Source of the DNA: Candidatus Mesolinea sp. UBA5823
GTDB taxonomy: Bacteria; Chloroflexota; Anaerolineae; Anaerolineales; Anaerolineaceae
Reading direction: 5' to 3'
Length of the DNA stretch: 6,809 nucleotides
Assembly (NCBI GenBank): GCA_002417685.1
Contig: DICP01000098.1
Coordinates: forward strand, 1,466-8,274
Shown here in pieces: positions 1 to 6,195 of the stretch (the stretch's first letter is position 1; every line of letters starts with the position of its first letter). The notes below the pieces were generated by a model. That model was given only the letters and a program-made list of their open reading frames with translations. It was not told the origin of the DNA and did no database searches. The position numbers were made by a program, and so were the translations under genes.

Positions 1-1047
1 GGTCCCCACGATGACGGCGGTTGGTCCCAATCGCATGACGTCGGCAGGCAATATGTAGAGCAAACTCTCGAGGGCGTGCACACAGCTTACGTTGAAAACG
101 TAGCTGAAGGCGCTGATGCCGAACAGGTTACGCGCTCACTGGCACGCAAAGGTTTTGATGTCATCTTCACCACATCTTTTGGCTTCATGGATGCCTCCGA
201 GATCGTCGCCAGCGAGTTTCCCGATGTAGATATTATCCATATCAGTGGTTATAAATCCAACGGTGAGAACTTCGGTAACCTGATGGGCGCTATGGAAGAC
301 ATGAAATATCTCGCAGGCATTTTAGCCGGCTCCCGCGCTAAGATGGATGGCAACCCTAAGGTTGGTTACATGGCTACCTTCCCTATTCCAGAAGAGCTGC
401 GGTTGGGCAATGCCTTTGCTATAGGCGTGGAAAAGACCTGCCCTGAATGCACCATTGATGTGCGCTTCATCAATACATGGCATGATCCAATTCTTGAGCA
501 AGAAGGCGCTAAATCATTGTTTGATGCTGGCGCACAGGTAGTCATGACTGGTGCAGATACTCCTGCTCCTGCTTTGGCTGCTCCTGAGGGTAAATGGGGC
601 ATTACCTACGACTACAAAGGCAACTGCACGCTACCTACCTGCCTCACTTCTATGTATTGGAATTGGGGCGTCATTTACGTCGATATCGTCGAAAAGAGCC
701 GCGCGGGCACATGGAAAGGTGGATGGGAATACTTCGATGCAGACTCCGGTGGCTTGGGCTTATATGGCTTCATGGAAGGTGAAACTCTCATGCCCGGCGT
801 CGCTGAATTGCCCGAGGAAGACCTGCAAATGGTTCGAGATATTCTCGATAAGATGCTGAAGGGTGAATTTACCCGCTTTGATGTCTTCAAGGGACCGATT
901 ATTGATAACCAGGGTAGGCAAATTCTCCCTGAAGGGGTCAGCTTGGAACAAGCCGACTTGGATTGTTTTAAAGAATCTGGCGGCCCTTGCAGTATTGGCA
1001 TGTACTGGTGGTATAAGAACGTCACGGCAGAATTACCTCCATTATAA
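1..1047 (+). CDS. BMP/PnrA-family nucleoside-type ABC transporter substrate-binding protein, 5' end missing
   Basis: Exported ligand-binding component of an ABC importer, probably a lipoprotein that hands nucleosides or related compounds to the permeases downstream. The frame is open to base 1: 348 residues are visible and the signal peptide/lipobox lies outside the window. The GTG at 76 is an internal Val codon, because the family motif DDGGW (fragment residues 4-8) and the following helix precede it. Other BMP-family landmarks in order: YVENVAEGADA (30-40), TTSFGFMD (57-64), HISGYKSN near 80-87, YLAGILAG (103-110), NTWHDP (158-163), GADTPAP (184-190), GITYD (200-204), YWNWG (219-223), GTW (236-238), FKGPIIDNQG (296-305). 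These match purine-nucleoside binders such as PnrA and YufN in layout. Six cysteines occur as three close pairs (147/150, 209/214, 322/330), unusual for the family and perhaps disulfides. The family assignment is firm; the exact ligand is inferred. Confidence 0.93.
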   Translation, partial: GPHDDGGWSQSHDVGRQYVEQTLEGVHTAYVENVAEGADAEQVTRSLARKGFDVIFTTSFGFMDASEIVASEFPDVDIIHISGYKSNGENFGNLMGAMEDMKYLAGILAGSRAKMDGNPKVGYMATFPIPEELRLGNAFAIGVEKTCPECTIDVRFINTWHDPILEQEGAKSLFDAGAQVVMTGADTPAPALAAPEGKWGITYDYKGNCTLPTCLTSMYWNWGVIYVDIVEKSRAGTWKGGWEYFDADSGGLGLYGFMEGETLMPGVAELPEEDLQMVRDILDKMLKGEFTRFDVFKGPIIDNQGRQILPEGVSLEQADLDCFKESGGPCSIGMYWWYKNVTAELPPL

Positions 1048-1060
1048 TAAAGTTACTATT

Positions 1061-1096
1061 ATTTCAGGAGATGACCGTTTGGTCATCTCCTGAAAT
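1061..1096 (+). terminator. Perfect 16-bp intercistronic hairpin after the binding-protein gene
   Basis: The arms 1061-1076 and 1081-1096 are exact reverse complements around a 4-nt GTTT loop, starting 14 nt after the binding-protein stop codon. No T-run follows (GTTATGAG comes next), so it does not look like a classical intrinsic terminator. A stem this strong more likely protects the upstream mRNA from 3' exonucleases or slows polymerase, raising binding-protein expression relative to the ATPase and permeases. The structure is seen; the role is inferred. Confidence 0.6.
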
Positions 1097-1100
1097 GTTA

Positions 1101-1128
1101 TGAGTCAGAATGGAATCTGGCTCAATTT
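1101..1128 (+). terminator. Second intercistronic hairpin, possible weak attenuator
   Basis: TGAGTCAGA (1101-1109) pairs with TCTGGCTCA (1116-1124) over 9 bp with one G-U pair and a 6-nt loop. It is followed by only a short T-stretch (ATTT). Together with the stronger hairpin just upstream it forms a tandem structure between the binding-protein and ATPase genes. It could act as a leaky terminator; the T-tract is too short to be sure. Confidence 0.4.
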
Positions 1129-1166
1129 AGCAAGAAAAGCCACGCTTTAAATCTTGAGAATACTCT

Positions 1167-2702
1167 ATGGAACATAATATTCCAGAAAATCAGATTGCAG
1201 TAGAAATGCGGGATATCGTTCTACATTTCCCCGGTGTTGTAGCCAATGACCATGTTAATTTCACTCTGAAGCGAGGCGAGATCCATGCCCTCTTAGGCGA
1301 AAATGGCGCCGGCAAAAGCACACTCATGAACATCTTAGCTGGCTTATATAAGCCAGAATCCGGAACGATCCTCATCAATGGCGAGCCGGTCTCGTTTAAT
1401 TCCCCTCGCGACGCAATTTCTAAAGGCATTGGCATGGTGCACCAACATTTCATGCTTGTACCTACCCTGACGGTGACGGAAAATGTCCTTTTAGGCTTAA
1501 ATGAACCCCGCTTTCTTATGAACCTGCCCGAATACGACCGTAAAGTGGCTGAAATCGCTGAGTCGTTTGGCATGAAGGTAGACCCCACTGCCAAAATTTG
1601 GCAGCTTTCGGTAGGTGAACAACAGCGTGTAGAAATATTAAAAGCGCTTTACCGCGGTGCGCAAATTCTAATCTTGGACGAACCAACAGCGGTGCTGGCT
1701 CCCCATGAAATCCAAGATTTGATGAAAACGATGCGCCTGATGGTCAGCGAGGGCAAATCTATCGTGTTTATCAGCCATAAGCTCAACGAGGTAATGGAGG
1801 TCGCTGATCGGGTGACGGTGTTGCGCAAGGGCAAAGTGACTGCGGATGGGGTTGACCTACAGGGTATTACAAAGGAGAATTTAGCCGAGCTGATGGTCGG
1901 GCGGAAGGTGCTTTTCCGCCTCAACAAAAAAGCTCATGCTCCAGGCAAAGTTGTGCTGGAACTACAGCATGTGTCTGCGCTTAACAACCGCGGGTTGCCA
2001 GCCCTAAAAGACGTGAGCCTGCAGGTGCGCGAAGGTGAGATCTTGGGCATCGCCGGCATTGCTGGCAACGGTCAAAGCGAGCTGGCAGAAGTCATCACAG
2101 GCTTGCGCGCGTGTGAAGGTCAAATCTTTATCAATGGGGAAAATGTTGCCAACCGATCCCCTAAAACCGCAATAAAGCAAGGCACAGCGCACATTCCGGA
2201 AGACCGCACCGGTGTAGGTACTGCGCCCAACCTTGCCATTACGAGCAATCTCATTATGAAAACCTATGATAGCCCGCCGATCAGTGAAAATTGGCATATC
2301 AGTTACTCGGCTGCACAAGAATTTGCTGCGAATTTGAAGCAGCAATATGAAATTCAAGCACCGAGCGTGAACACACAAGTGAACAAACTTTCTGGTGGAA
2401 ACCTGCAAAAGGTCATTCTTGCGCGGGAAATTTCCAGTGAACCCCGCTTAATTATCGCCGTGCAGCCTACCCGCGGTTTGGACGTAGGTGCAATCGAAAG
2501 CATTCAGAACCTTCTGCTTGAACAGCGTGAGCATAACGCAGCCATTTTGCTTATATCCGAAGAGTTAGATGAACTTCTGGAGCTGTCTGACCGCATTGCT
2601 GTAATCTATGAAGGAGAATTAGTTGGAGAGTTCCCAGCAGAAGAAGCCGATCTTAATACCATCGGCTTGATGATGACCGGTGCATTGAGGAGTCCGGTAT
2701 GA
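1167..2702 (+). CDS. Fused double ATP-binding protein of a BMP-type nucleoside ABC importer
   Basis: Cytoplasmic ATPase of 511 residues, two nucleotide-binding domains in one chain as in the YufO/RnsA and sugar-importer (RbsA-like) groups. Domain 1 is complete: Walker A GENGAGKST (44-52), Q-loop Gln93, signature LSVGEQQR (147-154), Walker B LILDEP with catalytic Glu172, switch His204. Domain 2 has Walker A without lysine (GIAGNGQSE, 297-305), a good signature LSGGNLQK (408-415), Walker B ending in Gln (AVQPTRGLD, 431-439), and Glu in place of the switch His (LISEE, 462-466). One composite ATP site (Walker A1 with signature 2) should therefore hydrolyse ATP and the other be mainly structural, which is normal for this family. 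The ATG at 1167 has only a weak ribosome site (GAGAA, 1156-1160), but no better in-frame start lies nearby and the domain begins a few residues later. Its 3' end overlaps the next gene by 4 nt. Confidence 0.95.
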   Translation: MEHNIPENQIAVEMRDIVLHFPGVVANDHVNFTLKRGEIHALLGENGAGKSTLMNILAGLYKPESGTILINGEPVSFNSPRDAISKGIGMVHQHFMLVPTLTVTENVLLGLNEPRFLMNLPEYDRKVAEIAESFGMKVDPTAKIWQLSVGEQQRVEILKALYRGAQILILDEPTAVLAPHEIQDLMKTMRLMVSEGKSIVFISHKLNEVMEVADRVTVLRKGKVTADGVDLQGITKENLAELMVGRKVLFRLNKKAHAPGKVVLELQHVSALNNRGLPALKDVSLQVREGEILGIAGIAGNGQSELAEVITGLRACEGQIFINGENVANRSPKTAIKQGTAHIPEDRTGVGTAPNLAITSNLIMKTYDSPPISENWHISYSAAQEFAANLKQQYEIQAPSVNTQVNKLSGGNLQKVILAREISSEPRLIIAVQPTRGLDVGAIESIQNLLLEQREHNAAILLISEELDELLELSDRIAVIYEGELVGEFPAEEADLNTIGLMMTGALRSPV

Positions 2703-3805
2703 GCTTACCATTTCACTTGCAAGTTGAAAAACGCCTAGAGGATCCTCCTCGCTGGCTGCCTGTAGCCACATCGGTAGGTGCGATTGTCTTGGCTTTCTTA
2801 ATCAGCGGGATAATCCTGCTGCTCATTGGTGGAGACCCGGTAAAGACCTTCCAGTACTTTTATAATGCAGCTTTTGGCAGTTGGGGCGCGCTTTCCGATG
2901 TGATTGTCAAAGCCACACCACTGCTTCTAATTGGTCTGGGTTGTGGGATTGCATTCCGCATGAAGCTTTGGAACATCGGCGCTGAGGGTCAGTTTTTCAT
3001 CGGCGCTTTTTGCGCCAGCTTAGTGCCACTTGTCCCATTGATGAACATGGAAACTACACCCCGAGCCGTTGTGCTTTTGGTAATGGCACTTTTCGGGATG
3101 ATCGGTGGCGCACTTTATGGCTTCATCCCAGGTTTTCTTAAAGCCAAGTTTAACGTGAGCGAGATTATCTCCACGTTAATGCTCAACTACGTGGCTGTCT
3201 ATTGGAATAATTACTGGATTTACAGCACCTTTAGCGATGCTGGCTTCCAAATGACGAAGATGTTCCCGAAAAGCGCCTGGCTGCCGCGTTTAGCTGACTT
3301 AGCCCAGCAAAACAGAGCATTCTCAGGAATTACCCTCCATTTGGGTGTAGTCTTTGGATTGGTTGCAGCTGTAATCCTTACTCACATCATTAATCACAGC
3401 CGCTGGGGCTACGAAATCACATTGATAGGGGATAACCCCAAGGCAGCGGAATACGCTGGCATCGATATCAAACGGAACATCATCCTGGTTTTTATGCTGT
3501 CTGGTGCATTGGCTGGCTTGGCTGGCATGTCTGAGGTCAGTGGTGTGGTTCACCGCTTGCAAGAACGCATTTCCACTAACTATGGCTTCTCCGGTGTAAT
3601 TGTGGCTTGGCTCGCGAAGCTCAATCCCCTTGCCACCATACTGGTTTCTTTCCTTTTTGGCGCTCTTATTGTCGCCGGGCGCGAGATTCAACCCTCGGGG
3701 TTGTACTTTTTGATCCAGGGAACGATCCTCTTCCTTGTAATCAGCAGTGATGTATTACTGCGCTACAGAATCCGCTTTGTGCGTACTTCTTCGGAGGCTG
3801 CATGA
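2699..3805 (+). CDS. ABC importer permease 1 (BPD_transp_2 family, YufP-like)
   Basis: Inner-membrane channel subunit of 368 residues, about ten hydrophobic helices by eye (roughly 21-43, 66-86, 96-114, 122-143, 155-176, 211-231, 260-280, 296-306, 309-327, 334-353). Family marks are FRMKLWNIGAEGQ (86-98), LNYVAVYWNNY (162-172) and the cytoplasmic coupling loop GDNPKAAEYAGID (244-256), which should dock on the ATPase. A polar N-terminal tail of about 20 residues precedes the first helix. The ATG start overlaps the ATPase stop as ATGA and has a strong ribosome site GAGGAG (2687-2692) six bases upstream, so translation is probably coupled. It pairs with the next gene to form a heterodimeric channel, as in the yufNOPQ and rnsBACD systems. 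Substrate specificity cannot be read from the sequence; nucleosides are inferred from the binding-protein family. Confidence 0.94.
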   Translation: MSLPFHLQVEKRLEDPPRWLPVATSVGAIVLAFLISGIILLLIGGDPVKTFQYFYNAAFGSWGALSDVIVKATPLLLIGLGCGIAFRMKLWNIGAEGQFFIGAFCASLVPLVPLMNMETTPRAVVLLVMALFGMIGGALYGFIPGFLKAKFNVSEIISTLMLNYVAVYWNNYWIYSTFSDAGFQMTKMFPKSAWLPRLADLAQQNRAFSGITLHLGVVFGLVAAVILTHIINHSRWGYEITLIGDNPKAAEYAGIDIKRNIILVFMLSGALAGLAGMSEVSGVVHRLQERISTNYGFSGVIVAWLAKLNPLATILVSFLFGALIVAGREIQPSGLYFLIQGTILFLVISSDVLLRYRIRFVRTSSEAA

Positions 3806-4764
3806 ACCTTGAAATTATCCTTCGCTCGGGGCTCTCAACGGGAACTATCCTGATTTTTGCTGCCATTGGGGAAATCCTGACCGAGCTTTCGGGTATACAA
3901 AATCTCGGCGTCGAGGGAATGATGTTAGTAGGTGCCATGGCAGCGTTTAAAACCTCACTTGCCACGGGTAACCCTTGGATTGGATTACTCGTAGGCGTTG
4001 CTGCAGGCGGTCTTCTTAGCTTGGCGCACGCGGTCGTGACCATTCATTTTCAAGCCGATCAAGTTGTTAGTGGCTTATCGCTTACCTTTTTGGGCACAGG
4101 CTTGGCGCTTGTACTCGGCGAAGGGCTCACCGGTCAAAATGCGCCGCTTATCCCTAACTTTACCATTCCACTGCTTTCACAGATCCCATGGGTGGGGCGG
4201 GTTTTCTTTAGTGACCTCAATCTGCTCGTCTATATTGGCTATCTATTTATTCCCATAGCTTGGTGGTACATCTATAAAACTCGTCCGGGTTTACATCTAC
4301 GCGCAGTGGGAGAAAAGCCCGCCGCAGCAGATAGCTTAGGCGTCAGCGTTTATGGCACCCGCTACTTGTACACATTTATCGGGGGCTGCTTGGCAGGCTT
4401 GGCTGGTAGTTCCATCAGTATCGCAATCTCCCCCGGATGGTATAGCAGCCAGACGACTTCCGGGCAAGGATGGATCGCGGTGGCATTGGTAATCTTTGCG
4501 CAATGGAATCCTTTGCGTGCAGCATTAGGCGGATACCTTTTTGGCATGCTACGCCGCTTTATGTTAGATTTGCAAGGACCGATGATATTATTTGGCGCTC
4601 CTAATCCTTTCTTCTACAACCATAACCTGGCATTCTTCCTCCAAATGGCGCCTTTCTTATTGACCATTATTGCCCTTGTTTTGGGTTCGGCATCTTCTCG
4701 GCGGCAACGTATCGGTGCCCCTGCTGCTTTAGGGGTTCCGTATGTACGCGGAGAGCGGGACTAG
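3802..4764 (+). CDS. ABC importer permease 2 (BPD_transp_2 family, YufQ-like)
   Basis: Second channel subunit, 320 residues and shorter than its partner as usual for this pair. It has about eight or nine hydrophobic helices (for example 13-30, 38-52, 57-82, 88-108, 138-157, 188-209, 222-248, 276-296). Visible family features: an N-terminal half with NLGVEGMML (34-42), QADQVVSG (84-91), the coupling loop GEKPAAADSLGV (170-181), CLAGLAGS (196-203) and TTSGQGWIAVALVIFAQWNP (218-237). The C-terminus is a short basic/polar tail. The ATG overlaps the stop of permease 1 as ATGA, with ribosome site GGAGG (3793-3797) four bases upstream. It is the last gene of the operon; an intrinsic terminator follows 32 nt after the stop codon. 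Confidence 0.94.
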   Translation: MNLEIILRSGLSTGTILIFAAIGEILTELSGIQNLGVEGMMLVGAMAAFKTSLATGNPWIGLLVGVAAGGLLSLAHAVVTIHFQADQVVSGLSLTFLGTGLALVLGEGLTGQNAPLIPNFTIPLLSQIPWVGRVFFSDLNLLVYIGYLFIPIAWWYIYKTRPGLHLRAVGEKPAAADSLGVSVYGTRYLYTFIGGCLAGLAGSSISIAISPGWYSSQTTSGQGWIAVALVIFAQWNPLRAALGGYLFGMLRRFMLDLQGPMILFGAPNPFFYNHNLAFFLQMAPFLLTIIALVLGSASSRRQRIGAPAALGVPYVRGERD

Positions 4765-4795
4765 GAATATAAATTTGCGTACTGTATGAAGATTT

Positions 4796-4827
4796 AGTCT
4801 GAAGTATGTACTTCAGGCTATTTTTTT
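4796..4827 (+). terminator. Intrinsic terminator of the ABC importer operon
   Basis: AGTCTGAAGT (4796-4805) pairs with ACTTCAGGCT (4810-4819) over 10 bp with one G-U pair and an ATGT loop, followed by A and seven Ts (4821-4827). The strong stem plus T-run directly after the last permease gene is the standard Rho-independent layout. Confidence 0.88.
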
Positions 4828-4838
4828 ACCTATAAGCA

Positions 4839-4866
4839 TTGACATGTTTTGGGCATTCTCCATAAA
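4839..4866 (+). promoter_or_regulatory. Candidate sigma-70 type promoter for the acyltransferase gene
   Basis: A consensus -35 box TTGACA (4839-4844) is followed after 16 bp by CATAAA (4861-4866), a 4/6 match to the -10 box. It lies just after the upstream terminator, so the acyltransferase is probably its own transcription unit with a leader of roughly 70 nt. TACAAT at 4871-4876 is a better -10 match but is 26 bp from TTGACA and lacks its own -35. The -10 assignment is therefore uncertain. Confidence 0.5.
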
Positions 4867-4870
4867 CCTT

Positions 4871-4912
4871 TACAATGGTTGGATATTCTTAGTCGCTTCC
4901 CATACAATGGGA
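4871..4912 (+). repeat. Leader octamer repeat and small dyad before the acyltransferase
   Basis: The octamer TACAATGG occurs at 4871-4878 and 4903-4910, start to start 32 bp. The second copy sits in the dyad TCCCATACAATGGGA (4898-4912), a 6-bp inverted repeat around ACA. The first copy also has an upstream CCAT (4860-4863). These could be operator half-sites or a small leader hairpin. Short repeats of this size also arise by chance. Confidence 0.3.
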
Positions 4913-4930
4913 TTTTGGAGTACGCAATAG

Positions 4931-4935
4931 AAGGA
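4931..4935 (+). promoter_or_regulatory. Ribosome binding site that sets the acyltransferase start
   Basis: AAGGA, within AGAAGGA, lies six bases before the ATG at 4942. No comparable site precedes the in-frame TTG at 4849, which would also lie inside the spacer of the proposed promoter. This supports 4942 as the start. Confidence 0.7.
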
Positions 4936-4941
4936 AACAGA

Positions 4942-6039
4942 ATGCCAACGGACACTGAAACAACAATGGCTGCCCCAGCAAGCGAGCGCTTGGTCTGGCT
5001 GGATCTGTTACGCATTGCGGCTTCCCTATTAATCGTGATGCTTAATATCACTGCAAACCAACTTAGAGCCATGCCAATCGAAGCACATGGCTGGCAAACT
5101 GTAAATCTTTACCTTGCCTTTTCCCGAGCAGCCACACCCCTCTTCACCATGATGAGCGGTGTGCTCTTCTTGGGCTTGGGCAAGCAGCGTAGCTTGAAAC
5201 AGCTTTTCCAAGGTCCCCTCAAAAAGATTGTCTTAATTTACTTTTTCTGGTCATTCCTGTATGCAATGTTCTCTTTATTCACTCAACCTCTGATACCTTC
5301 ATCGGAAATTATTCCAACCGTGCTTAGGCGAACACTGGAAAGTTCTGACCATATGTGGTTTCTGCCGATTCTAATAAGCCTTTACCTGATCTCGCCATTC
5401 TTACAGCTGATCTTAGATCATAGCGATAAAGCTATCATAGAATTTGGAGTTGCTTTAATGGTAGTCGGTACAATCGGGCACACCTTTTCGATGGGTTGGG
5501 ATTTTCTACCCTTTGCTGAACCTTTACAGACTTTTGTGGCTAAGTTCCCGATTGGGCATCTAATGTTGTTTGCTGGTTATTTCTTACTCGGTAATGTTAT
5601 CCAACATTATTTCAAGCCTAATCAGCTGACCAGATGGTTGCTATACCTAGCTCTGCCAGTTGGTGTGGTACTCAATGCTAGCCTGACGCAATTTGCCTCT
5701 CAACAAGCTGGTGAAACCACTTTAACTTTTTCTACCCCACTTTCCGTAATGACTTTTATGGTGGCGGTACCTATTTTTTGGCTCTTCCAGAATAAGATCA
5801 AGCAGATTACGTTTTCCACTAACACGAAAAAGCTGTTTGCCACAATTGCGAGACAAACCTTGGGGGTTTACCTCATTCATCCGATGGTACTCTTTGGTTT
5901 GGACAAGTTCTTACATTTCACACCTCTCAGCTTTAACCCCATTTTTTCGGTGCCTGTGCTGACACTGCTTGCTTTCAGCCTAAGCGCCCTGATTATATAC
6001 GGACTCAAAAGGCTGCCATTTCTTTGTTGGATTGCCTGA
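4942..6039 (+). CDS. Acyltransferase-3 family integral membrane protein (WecH/OafA-like)
   Basis: Predicted membrane O-acyltransferase of 365 residues, a normal length for stand-alone members, which move acetyl or other acyl groups onto sugars or cell-envelope glycans. About ten hydrophobic segments are visible. The N-terminal motif RLVWLDLLRIAASLLIVML (16-34) and SRAATPLFTMMSGVLFLG (61-78) align well with E. coli WecH as I recall it. HMWFLPILISLYLISPFLQL (137-156) and RQTLGVYLIHPMVL (304-317) are the other family blocks. Asp21 and Arg24 are kept, but the residue expected to be the conserved His after TM1 is Asn35 (AAT; one base from CAT). The first 15 residues are polar and rich in Thr/Ala. 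The start at 4942 is chosen by its ribosome site; the longer in-frame version from TTG 4849 would add an atypical tail. It stands alone between a terminator and glnA, so its acceptor cannot be inferred from neighbours. Confidence 0.87.
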   Translation: MPTDTETTMAAPASERLVWLDLLRIAASLLIVMLNITANQLRAMPIEAHGWQTVNLYLAFSRAATPLFTMMSGVLFLGLGKQRSLKQLFQGPLKKIVLIYFFWSFLYAMFSLFTQPLIPSSEIIPTVLRRTLESSDHMWFLPILISLYLISPFLQLILDHSDKAIIEFGVALMVVGTIGHTFSMGWDFLPFAEPLQTFVAKFPIGHLMLFAGYFLLGNVIQHYFKPNQLTRWLLYLALPVGVVLNASLTQFASQQAGETTLTFSTPLSVMTFMVAVPIFWLFQNKIKQITFSTNTKKLFATIARQTLGVYLIHPMVLFGLDKFLHFTPLSFNPIFSVPVLTLLAFSLSALIIYGLKRLPFLCWIA

Positions 6040-6063
6040 AAGCGTTGTTAGCGAGCTTTTTTT
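6038..6063 (+). terminator. Weak terminator-like element after the acyltransferase gene
   Basis: GAAAGC (6038-6043, overlapping the stop codon) can pair with GCTTTT (6055-6060) with one G-U pair and an 11-nt loop, followed by the rest of a seven-T run (6057-6063). The stem is short and AT-rich, so termination would be inefficient. The element is supported mainly by its position and the T-run. Confidence 0.35.
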
Positions 6064-6146
6064 AGCTTTTACTTAAGCTTTCTAAGGGTAAGCTTCAAAG
6101 CGCAAATCCCATTTCTTCTTAAAACAAGCCATAAAGCCGCTTAGAG

Positions 6147-6152
6147 TATAAT
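6147..6152 (+). promoter_or_regulatory. Candidate -10 box for glnA
   Basis: A perfect TATAAT lies 43 bp before the glnA start codon, which would give a leader of about 35-40 nt. No sequence resembling TTGACA is found 15-19 bp upstream (ACAAGC at 17 bp). The promoter may be weak or need an activator, plausible for a nitrogen-regulated gene, but no known activator site is recognised. Confidence 0.55.
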
Positions 6153-6195
6153 TTAGGGCACATCAAGCTCACCTTAACACAAGAAAGGGATATTC

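Noticed and set aside
2055..2610. Second ATPase domain lacks the Walker A lysine, the Walker B glutamate and the switch histidine, suggesting a damaged protein.
   Set aside because: The same substitutions (GNGQS, QPTRGLD, SEEL) are standard in fused ATPases of BMP-type importers; the first domain and the second signature motif are intact.
4831..4941. A riboswitch or other structured RNA in the acyltransferase leader.
   Set aside because: Only one short 6-bp dyad is visible, with no multi-stem fold or recognisable conserved core.
366..5211. Several minus-strand open frames of 60-134 codons (for example 675-1025, 1190-1594, 2004-2408, 3323-3691).
   Set aside because: All lie opposite well-supported genes, have no recognisable motifs, and look like shadows of the real coding frames.
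6155..6170. Possible sigma-54 promoter (GG-N10-GC) before glnA around AGGGCACATCAAGCTC.
   Set aside because: The GG and GC elements cannot be placed at the required 10-bp spacing; the TATAAT box nearby is a simpler explanation.
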